Below are positions 42,513 through 53,267 of a stretch of DNA of 64,000 nt, in pieces. The stretch is from Eutrigla gurnardus. Lineage: Eukaryota > Chordata > Actinopteri > Perciformes > Triglidae. The notes below the pieces were generated by a model. That model made no database searches, was not told where the DNA came from, and saw only the letters and a program-made list of their open reading frames with translations. The stretch is from positions 124,001-188,000 of the forward strand of contig OY741271.1 in NCBI GenBank assembly GCA_963514095.1, given 5' to 3'. The position numbers were made by a program, and so were the translations under genes. Each line of letters starts with the position of its first letter. The first letter of the stretch is position 1.

Positions 42513-43903
42513 CTAGTTGTAACATTTAGTCTTGTCTAGATAGCTTGTTTAAATTCTTGTGAAGCTGATCTTACTGAGTGGGCAATGACCTAGTTTCAGT
42601 CAGCTCAGCTGTAGTCATTAGACTTGATTGGAGGGAGGGGCTAAATCTGCATGAGGAAACCATCTCAGCGTATGCCTCCCTGCAGACTCTCCACTTCCTG
42701 GCCCTTACGGAGACCTGAGCTGCGTTTCAATAACGGTTTGAGTCGCCCTCGCTCACTCGCCCTCAGCCCTTGCTATGACGTCACACGGAGGCCCCTTGGA
42801 GGGCGGAGGGAAAGAGGGCGGAGGGAGAGTGAAAGGGGTAAATGGAACACACCTGCCCTCGTTCACTAACAGCCCAGACAATCATGGATCAACCACACGT
42901 TGTTGGAGTAGCGCTATACTGCCTATTCCAAATTACACAAAATATGTGGAGACTCATTTCATTGAGACGAAGACGTATTCTGCGCTTGATGGCAATATGG
43001 CGGCTTATATACTTACACTTGTAAACATGGGGCTCTGCCATAACTCTGCAACAGACAGTCTAATTGCATAATTTAAGGAAATGAATTAAATTTAATTCAT
43101 TTTCTACTTTCTTCTTTCTTCTTCTTCCTTGGTGGTGAATAGACAGCAGATAATGGTGTTTGAGGTTCATTATCGCCACCGCATGGACATATTTTTCGTG
43201 CACCACTGCAATGCATTGTGGGTGATATACAGCTCTGAAGTGACTATCGTTGTTCACTCGATAACTCAGCCCTCAAGGGTCGATCTCACACAGTTCACTT
43301 CAGCTGTTCAGGGAATTGGAACAGCCCTTAAGATGGCGGCGGGGATTCCCCCGAGGGCAAGTGCTGAGGGCAAGTGAGCGAGGGCGACTCAAACTGTTAT
43401 TGAAACGCAGCCCTGGATCACCCCAGAAAACACTGCCACTCCAGCTGCCCTCTCACCTGCCTACTCATTTTCACACTCCCCAAGACGAACAGGTTGAGGA
43501 GGAGGAACTGGGCTCCTCATCTCACCCAGGTGGTCCTACCAGGTCCTTCCTCTGGACGACCTACCCTGATCTTCACTTGAATTCCAGGCCGTCTCTGTCA
43601 CCCTTCCTTTCAAGCTCAACATCATAGTTATCTATCACCCACCCGGTCCTCTCCGTGACATTTTAGATGGGATGGATGCCCTCTTAAGCTGCTCCCCTGA
43701 TGATGGCACACCACTCGTTGTCCTGGGTGACTTCAACATCCACCCGTAAAGCTGAACTCATCTGAATTCATTGACTTCTTCTTCACATTTGACCCCACAC
43801 TCTCCCCCTCTCCACCCACTCACCGGGCTGGGAACCAACTTGACCTTGTCTTCACAAGATCCTGTGGCATCTCCGCATTATCTGTCACCCCGCTCACCGT
43901 GTC
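42513..43903 (+). pseudogene. Rex1-type LINE endonuclease fragment with 19-bp flanking repeats
   Basis: Direct repeats AGGCATTCTGTGAGTAGAG at 42494-42512 and 43904-43922 flank the fragment. Inside are ASLQTLHFLALTET, then (after the Harbinger-like element 42718-43412) WITPENTATPAALSPAYSF, LNIIVIYHPPGPL, LVVLGDFNIHP and THRAGNQLDLVFTRS. It ends before the SDHH block. So this is the 5' part of Rex1 ORF2 without its 3' part, the opposite of usual 5' truncation. Confidence 0.8.
42718..43412. mobile_element. Harbinger-like element with long terminal repeats
   Basis: The first and last about 55 bases are inverted copies with roughly five mismatches, starting AGCTGCGTTTCAATAAC and GGCTGCGTTTCAATAAC. 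The 3-bp duplication CTG lies at 42715-42717 and 43413-43415. Removing it restores the Rex1 reading frame at TETWITPE. The interior carries no transposase. Confidence 0.9.
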
Positions 43904-43922
43904 AGGCATTCTGTGAGTAGAG

Positions 43923-44542
43923 TAGCCACTTTGTGACTTTCTCCTTCCCCTTTTAGTGTGGCAGGTTTTACACACCGCGTAAGTATTATCTAGTTTCCCA
44001 TTGACTTCGTAGAATCTGGAATGTGTCCAGATGTCCGCTTTCCAAGCTTTGGGTGCGTTTTATAATTATCCGTCTATCGCGGTCATCTCCCTCCACCTCA
44101 GCCATCTTGATTATTTAGTGTTGTTGTTATGCTAGCTAGTGCTGCAGCTTAGCATGTAGCTACAGGCTTCCCATGTCATTGCAACGTTGCTCCTGAAATG
44201 CCCCCTGAAGTAATTGAAACTTCACAACTTTATTGTCCACTCGAGGCCAGAAAATAAACAGTGACATAATCGATTATGGCACGTTGCCGCATCAATGCTG
44301 AATCGTGCATGTCCCACATTGCGATGCATCGCTGAATAGATTATTGTTGACACCACTAGTACACGGTACTCCAGTCCTCATCACAAACACCTGGTTGTGA
44401 AACCCACTTACGCATCAAGACACCTTTATCAATGAAAAATGATTGCCTCCCCCCACACTTGCCAGCATTGTTCTCAGCTGCAGCAAAACATTTTGCGAGG
44501 GATGGATCACCTTCCTGAGCACTAATCAGTGCTGGCAAACTA
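43923..44542. other. Unassigned stretch
   Basis: No gene is supported. The minus ORF at 44550-44356 (SALISAQEGDPSLAKCFAAA) is short, yet this text resembles the spacer before integrase in gypsy polyproteins. It may be a gypsy remnant cut by the CACTA-type element. Confidence 0.4.
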
Positions 44543-44974
44543 CACTGCATGAAAAGTCGGATTTTCGTCCCTGTAAACGCCCGAAAATCTCCCTAATTTT
44601 CGGGAGTTAACGACAATTTACAGGCTGCGAACGCCGCGTTCGTCTGTGCCGAAAATTGTCGGAAACGAACCACAGCGAAGGCTCTAATTAGCATATGAAT
44701 AGCAGCGAAACCGCGCCTGGCCAGAGATGGCTTGAATATCCTCACTCAGGATTGGATGAAACCACTAGTTTTAAACAAGTATAATCGCTCGTGATTGGTT
44801 GGCAGATCTGGTCATTATAAATGTAAAGCCAACCCACGTTGGCAGATCTGTCACTATTGGTCAACCTGATGAGTCATTATAAATGTAAACCCCACCCCCG
44901 TTGGCAGATGTGTTACTATTGGTCACACTGGGTCTTTTAAACAAGAATAATCACTAGTGATTGGTTAGCAGATC

Positions 44975-44982
<8 letters not shown>

Positions 44983-45020
<38 letters not shown>

Positions 45021-45130
45021 TATATATATATACATATATGTTTATATATATATATATATATGTATATTTATACATATATATACACACATATATTTATTTT
45101 TATTTATTTATATATTTATAAATATAAATA
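44983..45130. repeat. Long TA-rich microsatellite
   Basis: A TATATA tract with CACA and TTTA interruptions inside the CACTA-type element. It extends to the ATG of a spurious ORF at 45130. Confidence 0.9.
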
Positions 45131-46499
45131 TGAATGAATTTATTGAGGAAAGGAAAAATTGCCAGGAGGAAGTATTCAAAGAAAGAGCTTTATTGACAAC
45201 ACAACACACAACTGTACAAATTTGCCCACACAACAAACAAATGAACTGGCGATATTCCGTCCGAATTTGGTCAATTTTACAGCCGCCTGCGGTGCGTGGC
45301 CCTGTACTTGGGAGTCTTCTCTAATCGCGACTGTAGAGTCGCACAGAGCTCGGTGAGCTCCTGGCTACGAGAGGATGGAGGTCGCACAATCCAATGCCGT
45401 CACTATCAGCGTCATAGAAATCCGGACTTGCGGACAAAGCTCCGAGCAATTAACAGCTCACAGCTTCGTTATGAGGCGAGGTTCGTCTGTGAAAACAAAA
45501 TGAACAGTTAAGATCGGTATCTACTGTTAACGCATCTATTTCCTTATACAGCAGAATGAAAGCATATTCTTTAAATCGTACTCTTGCTCCGGTTCGTAGC
45601 ACCTACAATTCGTCTCCGAGTTGTGAAGACGGCGTACTGCTTCCTGTAAAAGACCAACAACATACACTTAACAAAGCAACTTAACGTTACACTGGTTCCT
45701 CTCTCTTGTTCTTTTACAAGGCTACTATGCTACTTTTAGCTTGGACTATTAGCTTTTAAGCTACTTTTAGCTTGGGCTTGCTTTGCTAATTTTAGCTTAG
45801 CTAGCAGTCACCGAACATATTCTTACCGCAATCATCCTGAGAGTCTCCAGCAGTCCTGGATATAAGAATTATAACATATAAACCACATTTTCTTAAGTGA
45901 AGCCTCTCAGAGCAGCATCCCTCCTGCCGGTGAACGTGAACGTCTCCTCATCGTTCCCCCCACTGAATGAGGCGCCCGGTGTCTGCATCCGTCCCTTTAA
46001 CGGACAACGGTGCACGGCGTTATTAATCACCGTTAGTAAATATATAACCACGGTTTAACATAAGCACTATATTATTAGTTAACGTCGGTAAAAACGGCAC
46101 ATTTTCCGCTTCGCTTGTGCTCGCTAACCTCTATGGTAAATTAGCGTCAGTAGGCTAGCCGGCTGGCAGGACCTTCGATTCGTAACGTTAACGTACAATG
46201 CCAACAACAATAAAGTAACGTTCATTATCAATACGATTTAAAAGTCAGCTGGAAACATAAAAGTCATGTTACAGTATACTTACATGTGTACTCGGTTTGT
46301 GTCAGGCTGTCGCCAGAATCACCGCAGTCGTCCGCCATTATCCAAAACTTGTGAAGTCAGACGAGCCGCAATGCATTTTGGGAAGTTGAGTAGATTTAGC
46401 AAGGTCCGCTGTACTCAGAAATTCTTGCCAATGCAGTATATCCGGGCATTTCTCGCGTGCACAAATTCACATACTATTGTATGTGAACGCACTACGTAC

Positions 46500-46560
46500 T
46501 CAAATTTACGTCACAATTAAGTACGAGTAGGACGTTAGTATGGCATTTCGAACACAGCCG
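46500..46560. mobile_element. Terminus of another DNA transposon
   Basis: TAGTATGGCATTTCGAACAC followed by AGCC is the reverse of GGCTGTGTTCGAAATGCC, a terminus common in fish Harbinger/ISL2EU-type elements. The opposite end was not found, so its extent to the left (perhaps to about 46120) is unknown. Confidence 0.5.
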
Positions 46561-46890
46561 AGATCTATGATCTATGAACCCATCCTTGACCCTCTAGCAG
46601 AACTACGACCAGCCATTATAAAGCAGTTTATAGTTGTTAATGTTGTGTCAAAAGGTACTGCATTTAAACATGTTATTGCGCAAGTTTCCTGGCTTCATCC
46701 CCATCCGGACAGACATTTTTATGGAAAGCCAATAGAAGTTTGCAGCTTGCAGGGAACAGACACGTCATACCCAGCATAATTTCTGCCTGTTGAGCGCATT
46801 GCTGGGAGATGTGTGGTTAACACATCCACTGTGCATTTAAGCAAGACCAAAGAAAGGGTCACTGTAGTCATGCCACTATGCACAGTGGTT
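46560..46890 (+). pseudogene. ORF remnant, probably CACTA-type transposase C-terminus
   Basis: The frame reads IIKQFIVVNVVSKGTAFKHV, IAQVSWLHPHPDRHFYGKPI. It is then interrupted by a stop and continues FLPVERIAGRCVVNTSTVHL, SKTKERVTVVMPL. The W..HP.....GKP.......F.PV.RI..RC pattern is what I recall near the C-terminus of EnSpm-type fish proteins. It is broken by a stop at 46777. Confidence 0.5.
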
Positions 46891-47330
46891 GAGCTCTAGG
46901 AGACTGTGATGTTGTTTGCATGAATGTACATTTTACCTTTGTGGCAAAGCCTGATTAAAAGTAATTGTTGAAGCAAATTGTTTTGTGTATCTTTGAATGA
47001 AGATGAAATGAAGTTATATCTTTGAATGAAGATTAAATTAAGTTAACACCTTTCAGAAAAATGTCACCTGGGGGAAAACTCCCCCTGCTACCCTGATTTG
47101 CATTTGTATAGCTCACAGCATTTTCATTTACATGTTAAAGCCTCCCCTAGGATTACGGGGAGGGGGGTCATGGGGGGACAACTGCCAAGCAAGGCCCACG
47201 TCAATTCCCGGCAATTTACGTCAGTTTTCGGTGTTTCCTGCAAATTGCCGTTTGCAGTCGTAAACCTGAACTTCCACGGCAATTTACAGGGCCGCTAACT
47301 GACGAAAATCCCACTTTTCATGCAGTGCTA

Positions 47331-47590
47331 GTAACTAGTAACATTAGCTCGCGCACAGTTCTTGGCAGTGTTGGTCATCTTACTTAAAAAGTAATTAGTC
47401 ACAGTTACAAATTACTTCTCCTAAAAATTAATTGAGTTAGTAACTCAGTAAGCACATTGTACAAGTCTCCACTGTCAGTGATTGACCTGGAGAGTTTTCT
47501 TCCACACACAAAAAAAACGGTCCGTCGTACGTAGCTCAGGTGCTCAGACTTCTGCATGTTCTCCCCCCGGGTGTGCCAGCCCACTGGGAA
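47331..47590. other. Repeat-derived stretch with TAATTAGT/TTACT text
   Basis: GCAGTGTTGGTCATCTTACTTAAAAAGTAATTAG-like text resembles the end of a fish hAT-type MITE built on GTAAC/GTTAC units. No partner end was found. No gene. Confidence 0.35.
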
Positions 47591-48015
47591 CTTATGCCGA
47601 GCCCGCGCCACAGATCTGCGACAGCAACACCTCTCTGCTCAACAACCTCAACAGCCTCTTTGCACGGTTTGAAGCACAAAACAACACACACCCGGAAAAG
47701 ACTCCAACCACCCCCCACAACAGGCTCTCTGTCTGTCTGCTGCCAGCGTGAAGAGGATACTTTCCACTATCAACACCTGCATGCAACAGGTCCAGAGAAC
47801 ATTCCTGGTCGTGTGCCGAAGGACTGTGCAGAGGAGCTCAAGGATGTCTTCACGGATGTCTTTAACACTTCTCTGAGACAGGCTGTTGTCCCATCAAGCT
47901 TCAAGACCACCATCATCATATCTGTACCAAAGAAACCTGCCCCATCCTGCTTCAATGACAATCGCCCTATGGCACTGACCCCCATCATTATGAAGTGTTT
48001 TGAACGGCTAGTCCT
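47590..48015 (+). pseudogene. Jockey-like LINE fragment, internally deleted
   Basis: The linker block LLNNLNSLFARFEAQNNTH is followed, after a deletion and frameshift, by the RT start ATGPENIPGRVPKDCAEELK, DVFTDVFNTSLRQAVVPSSF, DNRPMALTPIIMKCFERLVL. It stops at 48015, where an L2-type LINE begins. Confidence 0.75.
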
Positions 48016-48085
48016 CTGCTGACTAACTCAACTAACCGGCATCAGCTTCCATAGTTATGCTGACGATACGCAACTGTACATTGCC

Positions 48086-48883
48086 GTGTCTCCTGATGAC
48101 ACAGGGCCAATTGACGCCCTTTTTAACTGTATTTTAGACATTAAGTCATGGATGGCAGAGAATTTCCTACAGCTCAACCAGGACAAGACTGAGGTTTTAG
48201 TTATAGGTCCTGAAGGCCAGAGAGAGAAACTTTTACCAAAACTACAAGATCTTAAACCAGCACAGTCAGTAAAAAATCTGGGCGTGATTTTTGACTCTGA
48301 GCTGAATTTTATTCCACATATCAAAAATATGACGAAAATAGGTTTTTATCATCTTAAGAACATAGCCAGAGTCCGCCCGTTTCTCTCTCAGGCCAGTACG
48401 GAGGTGCTGATGCATGCTTTTATCTCCTGTCGTTTAGATTATTGTAATGCCCTGCTCTCTGGTCTTCCCAAAAAGAGTATTTTAAATCTCCAACTATTAC
48501 AGAACTCAGCCGCACGCGTGCTGACGAGGACCAGAGGGCGGGAGCACATTACACCAGTTTTAGCGTCGCTGCATTGGCTCCCCGTACGCTTCAGGATCGA
48601 TTTTAAGGTTCTTTTACTAGTTTTTAAATGTCTTGACGGCCTTGCGCCCTCTTATTTAGCTGACCTGCTTTTACCATATCAACCCTCGCGGACCCTGAGG
48701 TCCTCTGGCACCGGCCTTTTATCCATACCAAAACCCAGAACTAAAACCCATGGTGAGGCGGCATTTAGCTACTATGGCCCCCACCTGTGGAACAGCCTGC
48801 CAGAGAGCCTCAGGACCACAAAGACAGTTGATATTTTTAAAGGAAGGTTAAAGACACACCTTTTTAATCAGGCTTTTAACTAG
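48086..48883 (+). pseudogene. L2-type LINE ORF2 C-terminal part, open frame
   Basis: This 265-codon frame is the best-preserved LINE coding piece here: MAENFLQLNQDKTEVLVIGP, NLGVIFDSELNFIPHIKNM, FISCRLDYCNALLSGLPK, HITPVLASLHWLPVRFRIDF and GRLKTHLFNQAFN at the end. The frame is also open upstream through the YADDTQLY box at about 48055. The endonuclease and the first RT motifs are absent, so the copy is a dead 5' truncation, though young-looking. Confidence 0.85.
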
Positions 48884-48978
48884 TATTTTAAATTCTTCTT
48901 AATGTTCTTATGTGATTTTATCTTATTTTATATTTTTTTTGCTTCTATCTTGTTTTTAGATGATATTGATCTTAAATC

Positions 48979-49356
48979 GGGCTGCACGGTGGTGTAGTGG
49001 GTAGCACTCTCGCCTCACAGCAAGAGGGTCCTGGGTTCGATTCCTGGGTCGGCCCGGGTTCCTTCTGTGTGGAGTTTGCATGTTCTCCCCGTGTAAGCGT
49101 GGGTTCTCTCCGGGTTCTCCGGCTTCCTCCCACAGTCCAAAGACATGCAGGATGGGGATAGGTTCATTGGTGACTCTAAATTGCCCGTAGGTGTGAATGT
49201 GAGCGTGAATGGTTGTTTGTCTCTACATGTCTCCCTGTGATAGACTGGCGTCCTGTCCAGGGTGTACCCTGCCTTCGCCCAATGACAGCTGGGATCGGCT
49301 CCAGCCCCCCCGTGACCCTAAAATACAGGATAAGCGGTAGAAAATGGATGGATGGA
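48979..49356 (+). mobile_element. tRNA-derived SINE with 12-bp target duplication
   Basis: The target duplication TGATCTTAAATC lies at 48967-48978 and 49357-49368. The head GGGCTGCACGG contains A box TGGTGTAGTGG and B box GTTCGATTC, both matching Pol III consensus. The body has CATGTTCTCCCCGTG and CAATGACAGCTGGGAT, and the tail has AAAATGGATGGATGG. It could be mobilised by L2-type LINE machinery. It sits in the 3' UTR of an L2-type LINE. Confidence 0.9.
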
Positions 49357-49865
49357 TGATCTTAAATCATTTTAGTTGTTTTACTTATCATTGGTATTGT
49401 TTTATGTTATTATCTTTATTATCTTTTATTAAGCTGGTCACTTATTTTTTCATGTGTTTTAGTTTTTAGCTTTAATTCCAGTGTTTCCTCAGGGGGGTCT
49501 TCCACACTGGGAGCTGTGTCTGGGCTGCTGCTGGGGGTGCTTTCCCTGGGTCCCTTCGGCTCGGCTGACTGTTGTCTGTCGGTGTCGGGGGGCCTGGGCA
49601 CTGGTGCCCCTGTGGCACAGCCTGCGACTCCTCCCAGTGTGGATGGCCCCAAAGATAGCGTTTCCTCAATCATCAGTGTCATGCCATGTCTCCCTATTGT
49701 CAGAAGTGAGAGTGTGCAGGTGTGTGTGTGCGTGTGTGTGTGCGTGTGCAGTATGGAGGGTGGGAGGGAGGGGCTTTATTTGTAATTGTTTTTTCTTTTT
49801 TTTTCTTTTTGATGTGTGTAAAGCACTTTGTGTTACATGTTTTTGTATGAAAAGTGCTCTATAAA

Positions 49866-50698
49866 CAGAGGTGGGTAGAGTACCAAAAATTGTACTCAAG
49901 TAAGAGTACTGTTACTTTAGAATAATATGACTCAAGTAAAAGTAAAAAGTATTGTCACCCTGTGTTACTTGAGTAAGAGTAAAAAGTAATGGGTGAAAAA
50001 ACTACTCAAGTACAGAGTAACTGCCGAGTAACCTCCTTTATTAATCAGGTCAAATAATGTCAAATAATGCACGGAGAATTCCCTTAGACAACTGAAACAG
50101 TTTATAATAAACAATAATAAATAAATAACTCCACTTGTTTCGGGAGACACAAATGGCAACGCATAATGTAGCTGGTTTTTTTTTTTGCCTGGAGTGTGAA
50201 CATTTCTTTTATGTGGGGCCAGGGGTGTTGTGCCTCCTCCTCTTCGGCTTCTTCGGAATTGCATGCCGTCTCCATCGTTTTGTTTCTGCGCTCTTTTCCG
50301 CCTGTTTGCCGCGGGGAATGTGTGTGCGGTCATGTGATGGCTTAGGCTCTGCCTGATTGGTGAAACGGAGTTAGACGTCGCTAGTGGCTACATTTGATTG
50401 GTGAGATGCAGTCATGTGATAGTCACAGAGCCTCTGGGAAGTCCCGACCTTAAATCATTGCTCTGGTCCCCACATAAACAAAACAGACCATGCAGCAGAC
50501 GGATCGATAAAAAAAAAAAGTAGCGAGCATAATCAGCCCAATGTAACGGAGTAAAAGTACCGCTCCTTCTTCACAAATTTACTTAAGTAAAAGTAAAAGG
50601 TATGCTGCTTTGAAACTACTCATAGAAGTACAATTTTTCCAAAAAGTTACTCAAGTAAATGTAACGGAGTAAATGTAGCGCGTTACTACCCACCTCTG
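49866..50698. mobile_element. Non-autonomous hAT element
   Basis: Ends CAGAGGTGGGTAG and, from the other side, CAGAGGTGGGTAGTAAC. The 8-bp duplication TCTATAAA lies at 49858-49865 and 50699-50706. The interior has ACTCAAGTAA/TTACTTGAGT units near both ends. No transposase ORF is present. Confidence 0.9.
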
Positions 50699-50730
50699 TC
50701 TATAAATAAAGTGAAGTTGAAGTTGAAGTT

Positions 50731-51484
50731 AACCACCTCAGACAGGCTCAGCGGGGTTTATAGGTGCTGCATTATCAACTCACTTGCTTTAGATTATGTT
50801 CCAGTTGATGGGCTGTCTGGAAGTTGTAAAGTAGCAGCAGCGTATGTTAGGGTCGGGCCGTTATCCGGTTTCACCGGTTCGGTTTGTTATACGGGCGTAA
50901 CAGACCTGTTTGAAAATGTTTAAACCCGTCAAAGCCTAGTGTATGTTGTGCTTGTTGTTCCTTCACCCTCAGGCATATCCAAGCATACATACTAATATAG
51001 TTATCATTTAATAAAGATAAACAGTGATTCATAGATTGCCACAGATCAGGGAATAAACACAAGTGAAAAAAGGTAAAGAATCTATGTTTAAAATTATTTG
51101 TTGATGGGAATAAGTTAATATAGCTTTGATGTGTATCAACTTCAATAAGATGGTTGCAGTTTAATATGAATTAAACTGCAACCTGTTCGTAATTTATTTA
51201 AATGACTAACAGGTTGGCTATTTAGCTGTAACATACAATTGACAGGACTAACCTGCTGCAGGCTGTGTATCACTGGACGTAGCTGGAGAGCTGGATTTGG
51301 TGGTGCTGGATGTTTCTTGACCTGCAGCTGTATTCAAACAAACACCTCTGCATTAATTCCTTTGTGTCATTCTACTTCATATAAAGTAGCACTGCACAAA
51401 TAAACTTTATTTAATTTGACTTAGACGTACATGTGTTTGTAATAAGGTGTAACTGTGACATTCAATCATTCAATGACAATATAG
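50731..51484. other. Unassigned stretch
   Basis: TTAGGGTCGGGCCGTTATCC near 50848 looks like the end of a DNA transposon, but its partner was not found. ORFs at 50711-50923 and 51062-50871 lack motifs. Confidence 0.35.
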
Positions 51485-51492
51485 CAGTGTAT

Positions 51493-52536
51493 TAGGGCTG
51501 TAACGACACACGTATCGAAACTGAAATCGCGACACTCTGATCCACGAACCTGTCTCGCGGTGTGAGAAGGCAGAATCACGACACAACTTCCAGCTATCAA
51601 GGTACGTTTCCACAGGCAGCGGTGTTTCCCCGCGTCCCCATTCATTGTCTATGTGAAAAGCCGTGCAATGCATTCTGGTAGCGTCGTGGCGAATGTCGAG
51701 AGACGGCGCGCGAGTTGGCCGCTCCTCATTTGCATAAAGTTGAAGTGAATCTACTTTATGCTAATCAGAGGCGCCGGGCTCGACTCGCCGCCTCGGGAAC
51801 GCTCGCGAAAATCTTCTAAACTGAATGTTGTTGATCTAAAATAAAGACAGATTCAGCAACTGCATAGCTTATTTCTCGCTTAAAATGTTTTCAGAAACAC
51901 CTTTCGGTGAACTATTTTCGTAAAATAAGAGAAAGTTTCCAAACGAGCCGCCATGTTGGTCTGCGTGAACTCCGGAGCAGACAGGACAGCTGTGAAAGCG
52001 ATCGTCCAATCAGGTGCAGCCATGAAGTGTACGCGTGATTGTTTGAAGTAGAGCGCCTGTCAATCAGGGCTCAAAAGATTACACGGGCAATTGCAACATT
52101 CATGGCTCTGGACATGCGCCCCTTTTCGGCGGTGGAAAATCATGGGTTCAAGTTTTTTTGCTCATGTTATTGAGACCTTACTTGAGACCATAATACTGTT
52201 CTTAATCTTAAGTGTTCAGTCTGTCCAGTTTATAAAGATTTTAAAATGTTCTATTTTCATAGTATTTTATTTGTATGTTATATTTTATATTTATAACCAT
52301 ACTTGAGACGATAATATTGTTCTTAATCTTTAGAAAGGTTTTCAACTGTTCTATTCTTCTAGTGTTCCAAGTTATTGAAATGTTACATAAATAAAATGTT
52401 TAATTAAAAAAAAAAATGTCTCTTCTTATCACCCCCCCCCCCCCCACTAACCAAAAAATCGAGGTTTGTATCGAACCGTGGGTCAAAAATCGTGATACAA
52501 ACCGAATCGTGAGTTTGGTGTATCGTTATAGCCCTA
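51493..52536. mobile_element. Non-autonomous hAT element carrying the cargo module, copy 4
   Basis: Ends TAGGGCTGTAACGACACACG and, from the other side, TAGGGCTATAACGATACACC. The 8-bp duplication CAGTGTAT lies at 51485-51492 and 52537-52544. The module at 51601-52066 matches those at 583, 13201 and 29050. A C run lies near 52432-52446. No transposase. Confidence 0.9.
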
Positions 52537-52820
52537 CAGTGTATTATCGATGACAGAGATGAACTTGCATGCTTCAGAGTGATGGATTTCATTCTGAAAC
52601 CATTTGAGCGAATGTCCTTCCAACTGAGAGAGCATCAAACGGCAGCCTACCCATCATCCCCCACGTTCAGCACTTTATTCCACATCATGTTGCCAACTTG
52701 TGACAGTTCAAGTGGCACAATTTGTTTATCATTGTTTGAACCATGTTTTGTTGATAATGTTGTTACAGTAACCATAATTAATGAAATAATACTAGTTGCA
52801 TATTTCACTTTATTGCAACA

Positions 52821-52977
52821 AGCCCTGCGATAGACTGGCTTCCTGTCCAGGGCCTGCCTGGACAGGACAGGACAGGACCCTGCCTGCCTTCGCCCAATGA
52901 CAGCTGGGATCGGCTCCAGCCCCCCCGCGACCCTGAATACAGGATAAGCGGTAGACAATGGATGGATGGATGGATGG
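52821..52977 (+). mobile_element. 5'-truncated SINE with 14-bp target duplication
   Basis: Same family as 48979-49356 but only the 3' part: GATAGACTGGCTTCCTGTCC, CAATGACAGCTGGGATCGGC and an ATGGATGG tail. The duplication ACTTTATTGCAACA lies at 52807-52820 and 52978-52991. GGACAGGACAGGACAGGACC is a small local expansion. Confidence 0.9.
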
Positions 52978-53212
52978 ACTTTATTGCAACAGAGAATAGG
53001 TGTGTCTTCATGTTGTCACCACAAGAGGGCGCCCCCTGACATTCTGCGCCCTGGGCAATAGCCTATATATCATATGCCAGCATTACTCATTGCAGCTCAA
53101 TTTGTGACTTGCATCAATGGTAAAATAATAGCAGGGCCCTATGCGTGTAATAAACGGGCACACAGCTTCATCCATCGTCTCTCTCTGTCTGTTTCACTGT
53201 AGGGCGGGTCTG

Positions 53213-53213
53213 A

Positions 53214-53265
<52 letters not shown>
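53213..53265 (+). repeat. AC microsatellite
   Basis: About 26 perfect AC units. Confidence 0.95.

Positions 53266-53267
<2 letters not shown>

Larger units (their letters stand above)
44543..47327. mobile_element. CACTA/EnSpm-type transposon, 2.8 kb
   Basis: Ends CACTGCATGAAAAGT followed by GGATTTTCGTC at both termini (one mismatch over 26 bases). A 3-bp duplication CTA lies at 44540-44542 and 47328-47330. The CACTG start and 3-bp duplication are diagnostic of this superfamily. It holds a TA microsatellite, a degenerate 3-copy TTGGCAGATCTG repeat near 44800-44970, another transposon end and an ORF remnant at 46540. Confidence 0.85.
48030..50730 (+). mobile_element. L2-type LINE, 5' truncated, with two insertions
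   Basis: Begins within the RT at SFHSYADDTQLYIAV and ends with the tail ATAAAGTGAAGTTGAAGTTG. Its 3' UTR was later entered by a SINE (48979-49356) and by a hAT element (49866-50698), both with exact target duplications. Without them the UTR reads continuously across both sites. Confidence 0.85.

Noticed and set aside
44356..44550. Minus-strand ORF SALISAQEGDPSLAKC
   Set aside because: Only 64 codons. It resembles the pre-integrase spacer of gypsy elements, but there is too little sequence for an independent call.
49419..49864. Overlapping ORFs on both strands
   Set aside because: They overlap within the 3' UTR of an L2-type LINE and match no family.
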